Positions 46,116 to 54,886 of a stretch of 64,000 nt of DNA are shown piece by piece. Position 1 is the first letter of the stretch. Every line of letters starts with the position of its first letter. Source of the DNA: Nonomuraea endophytica (lineage in GTDB: Bacteria; Actinomycetota; Actinomycetes; Streptosporangiales; Streptosporangiaceae); the NCBI RefSeq assembly GCF_014203235.1, contig NZ_JACHIN010000009.1:127539-191538 (forward strand), written 5' to 3'. The notes beneath the pieces were generated by a model. The model worked only from the letters and a program-made list of their open reading frames with translations, did no database searches and was not told the origin of the DNA. The translations under genes and the position numbers were made by a program.

Positions 46116-47294
46116 GTGACCTCGCGAAGGCGCCGCGACTTAGGCAGGCTGATCCCGTTCATCGTGGTGACGCTGGTCGCGGTGCTCACCGCCGACGTGC
46201 TGCTGCTGGGCGAGTTCCAGAGCCCGCCTGAGCCCGAGGTCAAGACCGCCCAGTCCGTACGCCGCAAGCCGGCCGCGCCGCCCAAGGAGAACCTGGTGGC
46301 GCAGACCAGCCCCCAGGACCCGGGGGTGCGTCCGCTCGGCCGCCTGCACAAGCCGAACCTGTTCGTGGTCACCAAGAAGCCCTTCACGACCCCGCTGCTG
46401 GGCAAGGTGGCGAAGGTGCGCGGCATCAGGGCGCTCGAACTGGCCGACGCCGCCTCGGTCATGATCGACGGCAAGCGGGTCCAGACGCTCGGCGTGGACC
46501 CCTCGACCTTCCGGGCGTACACGCCGAAGGTCACCGCCGCCTCCGACGGCCTGTGGACCAACGTGGCGCGGGGCGACGTGGCCGTCTCCTTCGTGCTCGG
46601 CAACGACGGCGGCCTCACCCTGCACCGCCAGGTGAGCGGTCCCGGCGGCCCGCTGCGGGTGGGCGCCTACGCGACGACCGGCTTCGGCGCGGTGGACGCG
46701 GTGGTCTCCAAGCAGACCGCGCGGACCCTGGGCCTGCCGCAGGACAACGCGCTCATCGTCAGCGCCCCCAAGGCCAACTCGGCGAACCTGCGCAAGAAGC
46801 TGATGGGCATCCTGCCCAAGGGCACCCAGATCGCCGAGATCAACCCGGTCGGCCCGCCACCGGTCCAGAACCTGGTCTACCAGGGCAACTCCTTCATGTC
46901 GGGCGAGCAGATCACCGTCGCGCTGAAGGCCGCCCTGTCGAAGCTGGGCCGTCCCTATGTGTGGGGCGCCGAGGGGCCGGAGACCTTCGACTGCTCGGGG
47001 CTGGTCCAGTGGGCCTACGCCCAGGCGGGCATCAGGGTCCCGCGGGTGACGCACCAGCAGTGGGTGGCCGGGCCCCAGATCCCGTACGCCCAGGCGCAGC
47101 CCGGCGACCTCATCTTCTGGCGGCACGACCCGACCAACCCCGGGTACATCTCCCACGTGGCCATCTACCTGGGCAACGGCAAGATGCTCCAGGCGCCGCG
47201 CACCGGTGACGTGGTCAAGGTCTCGCCGGTGGGCATGCGCAACTTCGCGGGCGTGGTCCGCATCGCGCCCTCGGTCGCCGCCCGCGTCCGCTAG
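46116..47294 (+). CDS. NlpC/P60-family cell-wall peptidase, membrane-anchored
   Basis: The C-terminal domain has the NlpC/P60 triad: Cys293 in TFDCSGLVQWAY, His347 in YISHVAIYLG and a third residue in the following strand (QAPRTG). The N-terminus has Arg-rich residues and one membrane helix (LIPFIVVTLVAVLTADVLLLG), so it acts outside the cell on stem-peptide bonds. The middle region (~100-260) includes 'VDAVVSKQTARTLGLPQDNALIVSAP' and is unassigned. I place the start at GTG 46116 (after AGGAT and the hairpin); TTG 46026 and GTG 46059 are alternatives. Confidence 0.85.
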   Translation: MTSRRRRDLGRLIPFIVVTLVAVLTADVLLLGEFQSPPEPEVKTAQSVRRKPAAPPKENLVAQTSPQDPGVRPLGRLHKPNLFVVTKKPFTTPLLGKVAKVRGIRALELADAASVMIDGKRVQTLGVDPSTFRAYTPKVTAASDGLWTNVARGDVAVSFVLGNDGGLTLHRQVSGPGGPLRVGAYATTGFGAVDAVVSKQTARTLGLPQDNALIVSAPKANSANLRKKLMGILPKGTQIAEINPVGPPPVQNLVYQGNSFMSGEQITVALKAALSKLGRPYVWGAEGPETFDCSGLVQWAYAQAGIRVPRVTHQQWVAGPQIPYAQAQPGDLIFWRHDPTNPGYISHVAIYLGNGKMLQAPRTGDVVKVSPVGMRNFAGVVRIAPSVAARVR

Positions 47295-47354
47295 GACGTT
47301 CTCCCTTCCCCTTGTTTTCCGCCCGAGCGGGCTCTTGGCTACGGCCTGCAAGTG

Positions 47355-47370
47355 TGTAATGTTGATTACA
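47355..47370. promoter_or_regulatory. 16-bp palindrome over -10 and start codon
   Basis: TGTAAT-GTTG-ATTACA is a perfect inverted repeat. Its left arm overlaps a TAATGT -10 element (47357-47362), and its last A is the first base of ATG 47370, which lies 7 nt after the -10. Binding here would block a leaderless promoter. Confidence 0.6.
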
Positions 47371-47876
47371 TGGAAAGCGAGATTCGCGGCTGGTTCACCG
47401 GCCGCATGCCAGAGAACTGGTTCTCGGCGCCGCCGGAGATCGTGCTGGACCGCGAGGAGATCGCCGTGCTCGGCACGCTGCCCGACCCGCCGGCCGAGGG
47501 CGGCGAGGCCGAGCGCGCGGCGCTGATCGACGGACTGATCAGGCGCTTCCGCGAGGAGACCCGCGAGCGGCGGATCGAGATCGCCAGGGAGGCGGAGCGC
47601 AAGTTCCGGCAGAAGGTGTCCTGGGGCGTGGTCTGCGGCGGCGAGACCGTGATGTTCACCACGTTGTCGGTCCCGGTGATGACCCGGCTCCGGCAGTCCG
47701 AGCGGCAGGTGCTCGACACCCTCGTGGCCGCCGGCGTGGCCCGCAGCCGCAGCGACGCGCTGGCGTGGTGCGTGCGCCTGGTCGGCAAGCACACCGACAC
47801 GTGGCTCGCCGATCTGCGCGACGCGCTGCAGCACGTCGACCGCGTCCGCTCCTCCGGCCCGGACGTCAATTCCTAG
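47370..47876 (+). CDS. Small protein with possible ribbon-helix-helix region
   Basis: The 168-residue protein from ATG 47370 has no Shine-Dalgarno. Its first part is charged (ERAALIDGLIRRFREETRERRIEIAREAERKF). The C-terminal part 'VPVMTRLRQSERQVLDTLVAAGVARSRSDALAWCVRLVGKHTDTWL' resembles a CopG/ribbon-helix-helix unit (strand, helix, 'SRSDAL', helix), but I am not certain. If it is DNA-binding, the perfect palindrome over its own promoter is the natural operator. Two or more charged helices could instead mediate protein contacts. No neighbour points to a pathway. Confidence 0.65.
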   Translation: MESEIRGWFTGRMPENWFSAPPEIVLDREEIAVLGTLPDPPAEGGEAERAALIDGLIRRFREETRERRIEIAREAERKFRQKVSWGVVCGGETVMFTTLSVPVMTRLRQSERQVLDTLVAAGVARSRSDALAWCVRLVGKHTDTWLADLRDALQHVDRVRSSGPDVNS

Positions 47877-47924
47877 GACTGCGCAGCGGAAACGCTCCGG
47901 CGAAAGGACTAAACCTCTTCCGTT

Positions 47925-47959
47925 ATTGGTTTAGACCATTCACATTGGCCTAAACCACT
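47925..47959. promoter_or_regulatory. Two tandem dre-like sites upstream of the PEPCK gene
   Basis: ATTGGTTTAGACCATT (47925-47940) and ATTGGCCTAAACCACT (47944-47959) each match 13 of 16 positions of the DasR responsive element consensus ACTGGTCTAGACCACT known from Streptomyces. They are 19 bp apart centre to centre. Read together they also form an 8-bp inverted repeat, TGGTTTAG/CTAAACCA. A probable promoter (TTGGCT-18-TAATGA, about 48049-48078) lies downstream. Confidence 0.5.
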
Positions 47960-48111
47960 GATTCGAGGGTTTTCTTTAGAACCCGTTCATGTGGGTAGGC
48001 TTCCCCAATCACCAGGGCCTCTGCCTGCGACAACAGGTCTATGCCAATTGGCTAAAACCGGTCGTCGTCGTTAATGATGTTTTGGCCCTGAGAAGTGGAG
48101 GAGTCGCTGCC

Positions 48112-49905
48112 GTGTCCGTTTCTGTAGAAGTACCCGCCCCGACGAGCAATGCCGAATTGGTCGCCTGGGTGAACGAGGTCGCCGCCCTGACCCAGCCCGA
48201 TCGGATCGAGTGGTGCGACGGTTCAGAGGAGGAGTGGACGCGCCTGACCAACCTCCTCGTCGAACAGGGCACGTTCACGCGTCTGGCCAAGCGCCCCAAC
48301 AGCTTCTACGCCAAGTCCGACCCCAGCGACGTGGCGCGTGTCGAGGACCGCACCTACATCTGCTCCGAGCGCGAGCAGGACGCCGGTCCCACCAACAACT
48401 GGATCGCTCCGGACGAGATGCGGGCCACCTTCGGCGAGCTCTTCAAGGGCTCCATGCGCGGCAGGACCATGTACGTCGTGCCCTTCTGCATGGGCCCGCT
48501 CGGCGGCGAGATCTCCCAGCTCGGCGTCGAGATCACCGACTCGCCCTACGTCGCCGTCTCCATGCGGATCATGACGCGGATGGGTGAGCGGGCTCTCAGG
48601 CTCATCGAGGAACACAGCGAGTTCGTGAAGGCCGTCCACAGCGTCGGCGCGCCGCTGGAGCCCGGCCAGGACGACGTCGCCTGGCCCTGCAGCAGCACCA
48701 AGTACATCAGCCACTTCCCCGAGACCCGCGAGATCTGGTCCTACGGCTCCGGCTACGGCGGCAACGCCCTGCTGGGCAAGAAGTGCTACGCCCTGCGCAT
48801 CGCCAGCGTCATGGCCCGCGACGAGGGCTGGCTGGCCGAGCACATGCTCATCCTCAAGCTCACCCCGCCCAGCGGCGAGACCCGCTACATCGCCGCCGCG
48901 TTCCCGAGCGCCTGCGGCAAGACCAACCTCGCCATGCTCCAGCCGACGATCCCCGGCTGGAAGGTCGAGACGGTCGGCGACGACATCGCCTGGATGCGCT
49001 TCGGCGCCGACGGCCAGCTCTACGCGATCAACCCGGAGGCCGGCTTCTTCGGCGTGGCCCCCGGCACCGGCGAGGTCACCAACGCCAACGCCATCAGGAC
49101 CCTCTGGGGCAACAGCATCTTCACCAACGTCGCGCTCACCGACGACGGCGACGTGTGGTGGGAGGGCATGACCGACATCCCGCCCGCGCACCTGACCGAC
49201 TGGAAGGGCCGCGACTGGACCCCGGACAGCGACGAACCGGCCGCCCACCCCAACGCCCGCTTCACCACCCCTGCCTCGCAGGCGCCCACCATCGCCCCCG
49301 AATGGCAGGACCCCAAGGGCGTGCCCATCTCGGCGATCCTGTTCGGCGGCCGCCGCGCCACCGCGGTGCCGCTGGTCACCGAATCGCTGAGCTGGCAGCA
49401 CGGCGTCTTTCTCGGAGCCAACGTCGCCTCCGAGAAGACCGCCGCCGCCGAGGGCAAGGTCGGCGAGCTGCGCCACGACCCGTTCGCGATGCTCCCGTTC
49501 TGCGGCTACAACATGGGCGACTACTTCGGCCACTGGCTGAAGATCGGCGACAGGGAAGGCGCCCGGCTGCCGCGCATCTACTACGTCAACTGGTTCCGCA
49601 AGAACGCCGCGGGCAAGTTCATCTGGCCGGGCTTCGGCGAGAACAGCCGCGTGCTCAAGTGGATCGTGGACCGGCTCAACGGCGAGGCCCAGGCCGTACC
49701 GTCGGCGATCGGCCTGCTGCCCAGGGATCTCGACACCGAGGGCCTGGAGATCGCGGAGGAGGACCTCCAGACCCTGCTCAGTGTCGACAAGGACGTCTGG
49801 CGCGAGGAGGCGGCGCAGATCCCGCCGCACTTCGAGAAGTTCGGCACGCACCTGCCCAAGGAGCTGTGGGAGGAATACAACGCGCTGCTCGACCGCCTCT
49901 CCTGA
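48112..49905 (+). CDS. pckG: Phosphoenolpyruvate carboxykinase (GTP)
   Basis: The 597-residue enzyme interconverts oxaloacetate and phosphoenolpyruvate with GTP, the entry to gluconeogenesis. The GTP-type P-loop is [12 protein letters not shown] with reactive Cys268 and Lys270; other family blocks are '[34 protein letters not shown]' and '[15 protein letters not shown]'. Start GTG 48112 has GGAGGAG at 10 nt. The 235-bp gap upstream holds two dre-like palindromes and a promoter-like pair, consistent with control by a carbon-source regulator. Length and motifs are complete. Confidence 0.97.
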   Translation: MSVSVEVPAPTSNAELVAWVNEVAALTQPDRIEWCDGSEEEWTRLTNLLVEQGTFTRLAKRPNSFYAKSDPSDVARVEDRTYICSEREQDAGPTNNWIAPDEMRATFGELFKGSMRGRTMYVVPFCMGPLGGEISQLGVEITDSPYVAVSMRIMTRMGERALRLIEEHSEFVKAVHSVGAPLEPGQDDVAWPCSSTKYISHFPETREIWSYGSGYGGNALLGKKCYALRIASVMARDEGWLAEHMLILKLTPPSGETRYIAAAFPSACGKTNLAMLQPTIPGWKVETVGDDIAWMRFGADGQLYAINPEAGFFGVAPGTGEVTNANAIRTLWGNSIFTNVALTDDGDVWWEGMTDIPPAHLTDWKGRDWTPDSDEPAAHPNARFTTPASQAPTIAPEWQDPKGVPISAILFGGRRATAVPLVTESLSWQHGVFLGANVASEKTAAAEGKVGELRHDPFAMLPFCGYNMGDYFGHWLKIGDREGARLPRIYYVNWFRKNAAGKFIWPGFGENSRVLKWIVDRLNGEAQAVPSAIGLLPRDLDTEGLEIAEEDLQTLLSVDKDVWREEAAQIPPHFEKFGTHLPKELWEEYNALLDRLS

Positions 49906-49945
49906 GGTTGTGGGGTACGGCGGCGCCCCTCTACCTTGACCAGGG

Positions 49946-50911
49946 ATGGACATCTTCCTGCTCTTAGCCGCCTTCGCCCTGGTCAGCCTGATCAGCAGCC
50001 TGTCGGGCCGCGTCGCCAAGCAGCGCCTCAAGGTCGTGAACGCGACGCTCTCGCAGGCGGGCCACCAGCTGACCCACTACGAGCTCGCCTACCTGGCCGG
50101 CGGGCCGCGGCGGGCGGTCAACACGGCGCTGGCAGTCCTCGCGACGGCCGGCGCCGTACGCGTCTCACGCGGCGCCCAGGTCAGCCCGGTTTATGGCGCC
50201 ACCACCTCGTCAGAGCCGCTGGAGCAGGCGGTGCTCGACGCCGTGGCCATGCGGCCCGGCCACCGGGCCGCCGACGTGCGCAAGCTGCTCGAGTCGAGCC
50301 CGGCGCTCCTGGCCCTGGAGGCACGGCTGCGTCACGGCGGGCTGCTGATACCGGAGGGCGCGCAGAGCGTGGCCCGGCGCCGCCTGGAAACGCTGCGGCT
50401 GGCCGCCTGGGGCGCCTTGGGCTTCGAGATCGCCCTGCCGGTGCTGGCGATCGCCGGGGTGGCGGGCAAGGACTTCGCGTTCGTGGGCGCGCTGATGTTC
50501 GGCGGGTTCTCCGTGATCGTCGGCTTCTCCGGCTACCACAAGGAGAAGCGCAGGCTGCGCAACCTGGTCAGCGGCGAGGGCAGGCGGGTGCTGGACTCGG
50601 CGCGGCGGTACCACCCGAGAGGCCACGGCGACACCTCCACCCTGGCCCTGGCCGTCGCGATGCCGGTCGCCCTCTACGGGCTGACCGAACTGGACGACCG
50701 CGACCTGTGCGACGGCCTGTCGGCCGGCGACCCGCACTCCGACTGCGGCGGATCCTGCGGCTCCCACAGCGACTCCGGCTCCTCGACCTTCGGCGACGGC
50801 GGGTACGGCGGGGGCGACTTCGGCGGTTCCAGCTCGGACGGCGGCGGTGGGTCGAGTGGCTCCAGTTGCGGCGGAGGCGGCGGCGGATCGAGCTGCGGAT
50901 CCAGTTCCTGA
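49946..50911 (+). CDS. TIGR04222-like membrane protein 1 with Gly/Ser/Cys tail
   Basis: The 321-residue protein has an N-terminal membrane helix (residues 3-20), a soluble domain with '[33 protein letters not shown]', two further hydrophobic segments near 150-190, and a last region of about 70 residues almost only Gly, Ser, Asp and Cys. Five tail cysteines occur, as DLC, SDCGGSC and [12 protein letters not shown]. This fits TIGR04222, a domain followed by low-complexity tails. A DUF692/MNIO gene is two genes downstream, so the tail may be a modified substrate (inference). No Shine-Dalgarno is visible; TTGTGG-18-TACCTT ends 8 nt before the ATG. Confidence 0.85.
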   Translation: MDIFLLLAAFALVSLISSLSGRVAKQRLKVVNATLSQAGHQLTHYELAYLAGGPRRAVNTALAVLATAGAVRVSRGAQVSPVYGATTSSEPLEQAVLDAVAMRPGHRAADVRKLLESSPALLALEARLRHGGLLIPEGAQSVARRRLETLRLAAWGALGFEIALPVLAIAGVAGKDFAFVGALMFGGFSVIVGFSGYHKEKRRLRNLVSGEGRRVLDSARRYHPRGHGDTSTLALAVAMPVALYGLTELDDRDLCDGLSAGDPHSDCGGSCGSHSDSGSSTFGDGGYGGGDFGGSSSDGGGGSSGSSCGGGGGGSSCGSSS

Positions 50912-50971
50912 TCCGGGAAACTTTCGCCGCGCGGCATGCGTCTATCGGGTACGAGCCAGAGGAGGCCGCGC

Positions 50972-51940
50972 ATGGACCTGATCTTGTTGATCGTTTCCGT
51001 CTTCCTCGCGGTGGCGGCCGGCGCCACCGTTTCCGCGCTCAGGCGCGAACACTTCCGCATTCGCTCCACCGCCGTGAACGGCAATCTCCGCGCCCTTGGA
51101 CATTACGAGCTGGCCTACCTCGCCGGCGGGCCGCGGCGGGTCGTCAATGCCGCCATCGGCCTGCTGGCCAAGTCCGGTGACCTGCGCGTCTCCCGCGGCG
51201 GCTCGCTGCACGCGGTCTCCACGCTGGGCCGCGACCCGATCGAGGAGGCGGTGCTGGCCGCCGTCGCGGCGCGGCCCGGCGGGGCCTCGGTCGGCGCCGT
51301 CAGGCACGAGGTGGGCAACGGGGCGGCCATGGACTCGCTCAAGCACCACCTGTCGGCGCTCGGGCTGGTGGTGCCGGACCGGGATCTGGCGTCGGTGCGG
51401 GCGTACATGAAGAAGCTGGGCGCGCTGGAGATCGGGGCGCTGCTGGCCTCGATCGGGCTGGCGATCTACCTCGTCTTCGGCGGGGGCGGGCTGCTCGGGG
51501 TGGTCGCGCTGGCGGTCACGGCGGGCACCTGGATCGGCGGCATCGTCGTGCGCAAGCGCCACCACAGGCTGCTCGGCAACGACATCACGAGCGCGGGGCG
51601 CGAGCAGGTCGAGTACGCCGAGCGCCAGCACATGCCCGGCGCCTACCTCGTCACCGGCGCAGCGGTCGGCGCGGTCGCCATGCCCGTCGCCCTCTACGGC
51701 CTGGGCGAGCTGGGCGACCCCCAGCTGGAGGCCGAGCTGGAGGCGCAGCGCAACTCGAACGGCACCGGCGGCGGCTCCTGCGCCGCGGGCAGCTGCGGCG
51801 GCGGCAGCGGTGACTACGGTGGAAGCGACTTCGGCGGCTCGTCGGGCGGTGGTTCGTCGAGTGGTGGTTCGGACGGCGGCGGCGGGTCGAGCTGCGGAGG
51901 TGGCGGCGGCTGCGGCGGTGGCTGCGGAGGCGGCGGCTGA
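50972..51940 (+). CDS. TIGR04222-like membrane protein 2 with Gly/Ser/Cys tail
   Basis: The 322-residue paralogue of the preceding protein shares '[34 protein letters not shown]', the same helix arrangement and '[12 protein letters not shown]'. Its tail from about residue 268 has five cysteines ([25 protein letters not shown]), with three packed at the extreme C-terminus. ATG 50972 has GGAGG at 7 nt. It lies 60 bp after paralogue 1 and 34 bp before the MNIO gene, so all three are probably one operon. The tail ends four residues after the last cysteine, like a RiPP core at a protein C-terminus. Confidence 0.87.
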   Translation: MDLILLIVSVFLAVAAGATVSALRREHFRIRSTAVNGNLRALGHYELAYLAGGPRRVVNAAIGLLAKSGDLRVSRGGSLHAVSTLGRDPIEEAVLAAVAARPGGASVGAVRHEVGNGAAMDSLKHHLSALGLVVPDRDLASVRAYMKKLGALEIGALLASIGLAIYLVFGGGGLLGVVALAVTAGTWIGGIVVRKRHHRLLGNDITSAGREQVEYAERQHMPGAYLVTGAAVGAVAMPVALYGLGELGDPQLEAELEAQRNSNGTGGGSCAAGSCGGGSGDYGGSDFGGSSGGGSSSGGSDGGGGSSCGGGGGCGGGCGGGG

Positions 51941-51974
51941 CGTCGGCGGTGGCTTCGCCGGAGAGGGGGCGGTG

Positions 51975-52802
51975 GTGGCGGACTTCGAGCTGGGTGTGGG
52001 GATCGGCTGGCGATCCGAGATCGACCTGACCGTCGAGCGGATGGCGGGCGTCGAGTTCGTCGAGGTCGTCGCGGAGAACATCAAGCCCGCCGCACTGCCA
52101 GAGTCGCTACGGGTGCTGCGCGGGCGCGGCCTGCCCGTGGTGCCGCACGGCGTCTCCCTGGGCGTGGGCGGCGCCCAGCCACCCGATCCCGAACGGCTGG
52201 CGCACCTGGCCGCGTGCGCGCAGGCGCTGGGTTCGCCGCTGGTCAGCGAGCATCTGGCGTTCGTGCGGGCGGGCGGGGTGGAGGCGGGGCACCTGCTGCC
52301 GGTGCCGCGTACCCGGGAGGCGCTCGACGTCATCGCCGACAACGTCCGCCGCGCCCAGGACGCGCTGCCGGTGCCGCTGGCGCTGGAGAACGTGGCCGCC
52401 ATCTTCGGCTGGCCCGAGGACGAGCTGACCGACGGCGAGTTCCTGGCCGAGCTGGTCGAACGGACCGGGGTGCACCTGCTCATCGACGTGGCCAACCTCT
52501 ACACCAACCAGGTCAACCTCGGCCTGTCCGCGGTGGCCGCCCTCGACGCGCTGCCGTTGTCGCAGCTCGCCTACGTGCACGTCGCCGGGGGGCACGAGCA
52601 CGGGGGCATCTGGCACGACACGCACACCGCCACGGTGCCCCAGGAGATCCTCGACATCCTCACCGAGCTGTGCGCGCGCACCACGCCGCCGGGGGTGCTG
52701 CTGGAGTGGGACGACGACTACCCCAGCGACGCCGCCCTCGTGGGCGAGCTGGACCGCGTGAGGACCGCGATGTCGCTGGGGACCGCCCGCCATGCCCCCT
52801 GA
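51975..52802 (+). CDS. DUF692 multinuclear non-haem iron oxygenase (MNIO)
   Basis: The 275-residue TIM-barrel protein matches the DUF692/MbnB family, whose characterised members oxidatively modify cysteine-rich or other peptides using two or three iron ions. Likely ligands are present: His58 ([10 protein letters not shown]), Glu92-His93 (SEHLAF), Glu138-Asn139 (ALENVAA), Asp171 and Asn174 ([11 protein letters not shown]), His202 and His207/209 ([10 protein letters not shown]), Asp215-His217 (HDTHT) and Glu244 (LLEWDDDYP). GTG 51975 follows GGAGAGGGG. The stop lies 11 bp inside the next gene. Immediate substrates are probably the two Cys-tailed proteins. Confidence 0.88.
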   Translation: MADFELGVGIGWRSEIDLTVERMAGVEFVEVVAENIKPAALPESLRVLRGRGLPVVPHGVSLGVGGAQPPDPERLAHLAACAQALGSPLVSEHLAFVRAGGVEAGHLLPVPRTREALDVIADNVRRAQDALPVPLALENVAAIFGWPEDELTDGEFLAELVERTGVHLLIDVANLYTNQVNLGLSAVAALDALPLSQLAYVHVAGGHEHGGIWHDTHTATVPQEILDILTELCARTTPPGVLLEWDDDYPSDAALVGELDRVRTAMSLGTARHAP

Positions 52803-53427
52803 CCCCTCCCCAGGTACGGCCGGCACCCCCACTGGACCGGAGGCCGTGAGAGCGATTGGACCGGAGCCCGGGAAAGCGGTTGGACCGGAAGTCGGGAAGG
52901 CGCTTGGACTGGAGGCCGTGGCGGCGGGTGACCCGGAGGCCAGCAACGTGGCCGGGCCAGACGCCGTGAGGGCGGTCCGGCCGGAGGGCGGGAAAGCGGG
53001 TGGGTTGGAGGCCGGGAAGGCAGTGGGCGTGGGGGCTGTGGAGGGGGTTGGGCGGTCGGTTGGGGGGCGGGTGAGTGCGGAGGACCGGCGGCGGCTGGAA
53101 GAGGCTCAGGAGCGGGTCGTGGCCGCGCTGGTGACCGGTGCGCGGGCGCCCGAGGGGTTCGACGCCGACCGGCTCAGGGCTCAGGCCGCGAGCCTGGTGT
53201 CCAAGCGGCGCGGTGTCGTGGCCAGACTGCGCCCCGACGCCGCGCTGGCCGCCGGAGCGGAGCTGAGGGCCGAGTTCGCCGCCTACGCCGCCGCCCGCAC
53301 CGCCCCGCCGAAGGGTTACCGGGAGGACGCCGACGCGTTCGCCGCGTGGATGCAGGAGAGGGGCAGGCTGCCCAAGCAGACCCGGGGGTGGCGCGATCGC
53401 TTGCCGTGGCGGCGCAAGACATCCTAG
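52792..53427 (+). CDS. MNIO partner protein with octapeptide-repeat N-terminus
   Basis: The 211-residue protein overlaps the MNIO gene by 11 bp in the +1 frame. Residues 15-86 are nine octapeptide repeats of the type GPExGKAV. Residues ~90-205 form a helical, Arg/Ala-rich domain ('[34 protein letters not shown]', '[14 protein letters not shown]') ending in '[14 protein letters not shown]'. I believe a similar domain is fused to DUF692 in some Streptomyces proteins (SCO6045 type), which would make this a split version; that needs checking. By analogy with other MNIO systems it may deliver the substrate to the oxygenase. It has no independent ribosome site of note. Confidence 0.75.
   Translation: MPPDPSPGTAGTPTGPEAVRAIGPEPGKAVGPEVGKALGLEAVAAGDPEASNVAGPDAVRAVRPEGGKAGGLEAGKAVGVGAVEGVGRSVGGRVSAEDRRRLEEAQERVVAALVTGARAPEGFDADRLRAQAASLVSKRRGVVARLRPDAALAAGAELRAEFAAYAAARTAPPKGYREDADAFAAWMQERGRLPKQTRGWRDRLPWRRKTS
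52834..53049 (+). repeat. Nine 24-bp repeats encoding octapeptides
   Basis: Nine successive in-frame 24-bp units encode [64 protein letters not shown] and GVGAVEGV. The units have diverged but keep length exactly. They form a Gly/Pro/Glu/Ala linker at the start of the MNIO partner. Confidence 0.8.
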
Positions 53428-53436
53428 GTTTGCGAG

Positions 53437-54264
53437 GTGATAGTCGACGCGCACCAGCACTTCTGGAACCTTGAGACCGGCGACTACCCCTGGCTCACCC
53501 CGGACGAGGGAGTCCTCTACCGCACGTACGCCCCCGAGCACCTCGCCCCCGAGCTGGCGGCCACTGGAGTGCAGGCGACAGTGCTGGTCCAGGCGGCCGA
53601 CTCCATCGCCGAGACCGAGGCGATGCTGGCCCTGGCCGACGCCCACGACTTCATCGCCGGCGTCGTCGGCTGGATCCCGCTCACCGACCCCGAAGAGGCC
53701 GCACGAGCCATTGAGCGCTACGGCAGTCATCGGAAGTTTGTAGGTGTACGCCACCTGATCCACGAGGAGCCCGACCCGGACTGGCTGGTCAGGGCGGGCG
53801 TGCTGGAGTCCCTGGGTCTGCTGGCCGAGAGCGGGCTCGCCTTCGACGTGGTCTCGCTGCTGCCGCGCCACCTGGAGCACGTGGTCACGCTGGCGTCCCG
53901 GCACCCCACGCTCAGGATCGTCATCGACCACCTGTCGAAGCCGCGGATCAAGGACGGCGTCTGGCAGCCGTGGGCGGAGCAGCTGGCCGCGGCGGCGGCG
54001 TTCCCCAACGTGTACGCGAAGGTGTCCGGGCTGGTCACCGAGGCCGACCACGCCGACTGGACGGTGGAGGACCTGCGGCCCTACGTGGCGCACGCGGTCG
54101 AGACGTTCGGGCCGGAGCGGCTGATGTTCGGCAGTGACTGGCCGGTGGCGCTGCTGGCCGCCGACTACCGGACCGTCTACGAGACGGCGCTGGCCCTGGT
54201 CGGGGAGGAGGGGAGAGATCAGGTGTTCGGTGGCACTGCTGGGCGTTTTTACGGGTTTAGCTGA
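53437..54264 (+). CDS. Amidohydrolase-2 family lactonase-like hydrolase
   Basis: The 275-residue TIM-barrel metal hydrolase begins with the amidohydrolase motif VDAHQHFWNLETGDYPWL. It has 'KFVGVRHLIHEEPDPDWL', 'IVIDHLSKPRI' and the terminal 'RLMFGSDWPVALLAADY', the pattern of L-fuconolactonase and L-rhamnono-lactonase-type enzymes. It probably opens a sugar lactone, but no sugar gene is adjacent. GTG 53437 has no Shine-Dalgarno; TTGCCG (53401-53406), 18 bp, TAGGTT (53425-53430) ends 6 nt before it, so a leaderless transcript is likely. The -35 lies within the end of the preceding gene. Confidence 0.9.
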   Translation: MIVDAHQHFWNLETGDYPWLTPDEGVLYRTYAPEHLAPELAATGVQATVLVQAADSIAETEAMLALADAHDFIAGVVGWIPLTDPEEAARAIERYGSHRKFVGVRHLIHEEPDPDWLVRAGVLESLGLLAESGLAFDVVSLLPRHLEHVVTLASRHPTLRIVIDHLSKPRIKDGVWQPWAEQLAAAAAFPNVYAKVSGLVTEADHADWTVEDLRPYVAHAVETFGPERLMFGSDWPVALLAADYRTVYETALALVGEEGRDQVFGGTAGRFYGFS

Positions 54265-54327
54265 GTTTCGGGGGGAAACCCTCTAGTCGTGGGGGGACTA
54301 CGTTGTGTTGATGGGTCTTACCTGACC

Positions 54328-54837
54328 GTGACGCCTGTGGCCTGCCGTGACAGTGTGGGCAGGCCGTACGAGGTCACCCTTGAGCTTTGGCGGGACGGCA
54401 CGCCGTACGGGATGGTGGGGGAGCGGTGCGGCTGGCTGCTCGCGCGCCTCGCGCGCGGGGTCGCGGACGCGCGCGAGGGGCGCGGCGACGCGGGGCTCTG
54501 GCCGGATCCCGACGACAGGTTCCCCGAGGACGAGCCGGACGGCGAGCTGTTCTCCTTCCGTTACCGGACGCGGTCGGGCGCCATGGGCGGGGGCGAGCTG
54601 CGCTGCCAGCTGCGCACGATTCCGGTCTGGATGCCAGGTCAAGGCCGTCGGGGCGAGTGGCGGCTGACGCGCCGGGCCTACGTCGAGGCGTGGGGTCCCG
54701 GCGGCGTCGGCATGCGGGCCGTCCTGACTTCTGCGGAACTGGCGGGATTCGTGGGGGTGCTGGTCACAGAGGCGGAGAGGTGCCTCGGGGGACGGGATCT
54801 CGCGAGGAATCCCGTTGAGGGGGCGGGCAACGCCTAA
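54328..54837 (+). CDS. Hypothetical protein
   Basis: The protein is about 169 residues from GTG 54328; the frame is also open from GTG 54289, and neither start has a convincing ribosome site. It is soluble and Arg/Gly/Glu-rich, with 'RPYEVTLELWRDGTPYGMVGERCGWLLARLARGVADARE' and 'WRLTRRAYVEAWGPGGVGMRAVLTSAELAGFVGVLVTEAERCL'. No membrane helix, signal or known motif is seen. It lies just upstream of uppS on the same strand. Confidence 0.65.
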   Translation: MTPVACRDSVGRPYEVTLELWRDGTPYGMVGERCGWLLARLARGVADAREGRGDAGLWPDPDDRFPEDEPDGELFSFRYRTRSGAMGGGELRCQLRTIPVWMPGQGRRGEWRLTRRAYVEAWGPGGVGMRAVLTSAELAGFVGVLVTEAERCLGGRDLARNPVEGAGNA

Positions 54838-54886
54838 ACGCGGTGATAATTGCCTCTTACAGGCACAGCATCGCTGGGAGGGCTCC

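Noticed and set aside
52834-53049. CRISPR-like array at the 24-bp repeats
   Set aside because: The units are contiguous, in frame, diverged and code for octapeptides, with no spacers.
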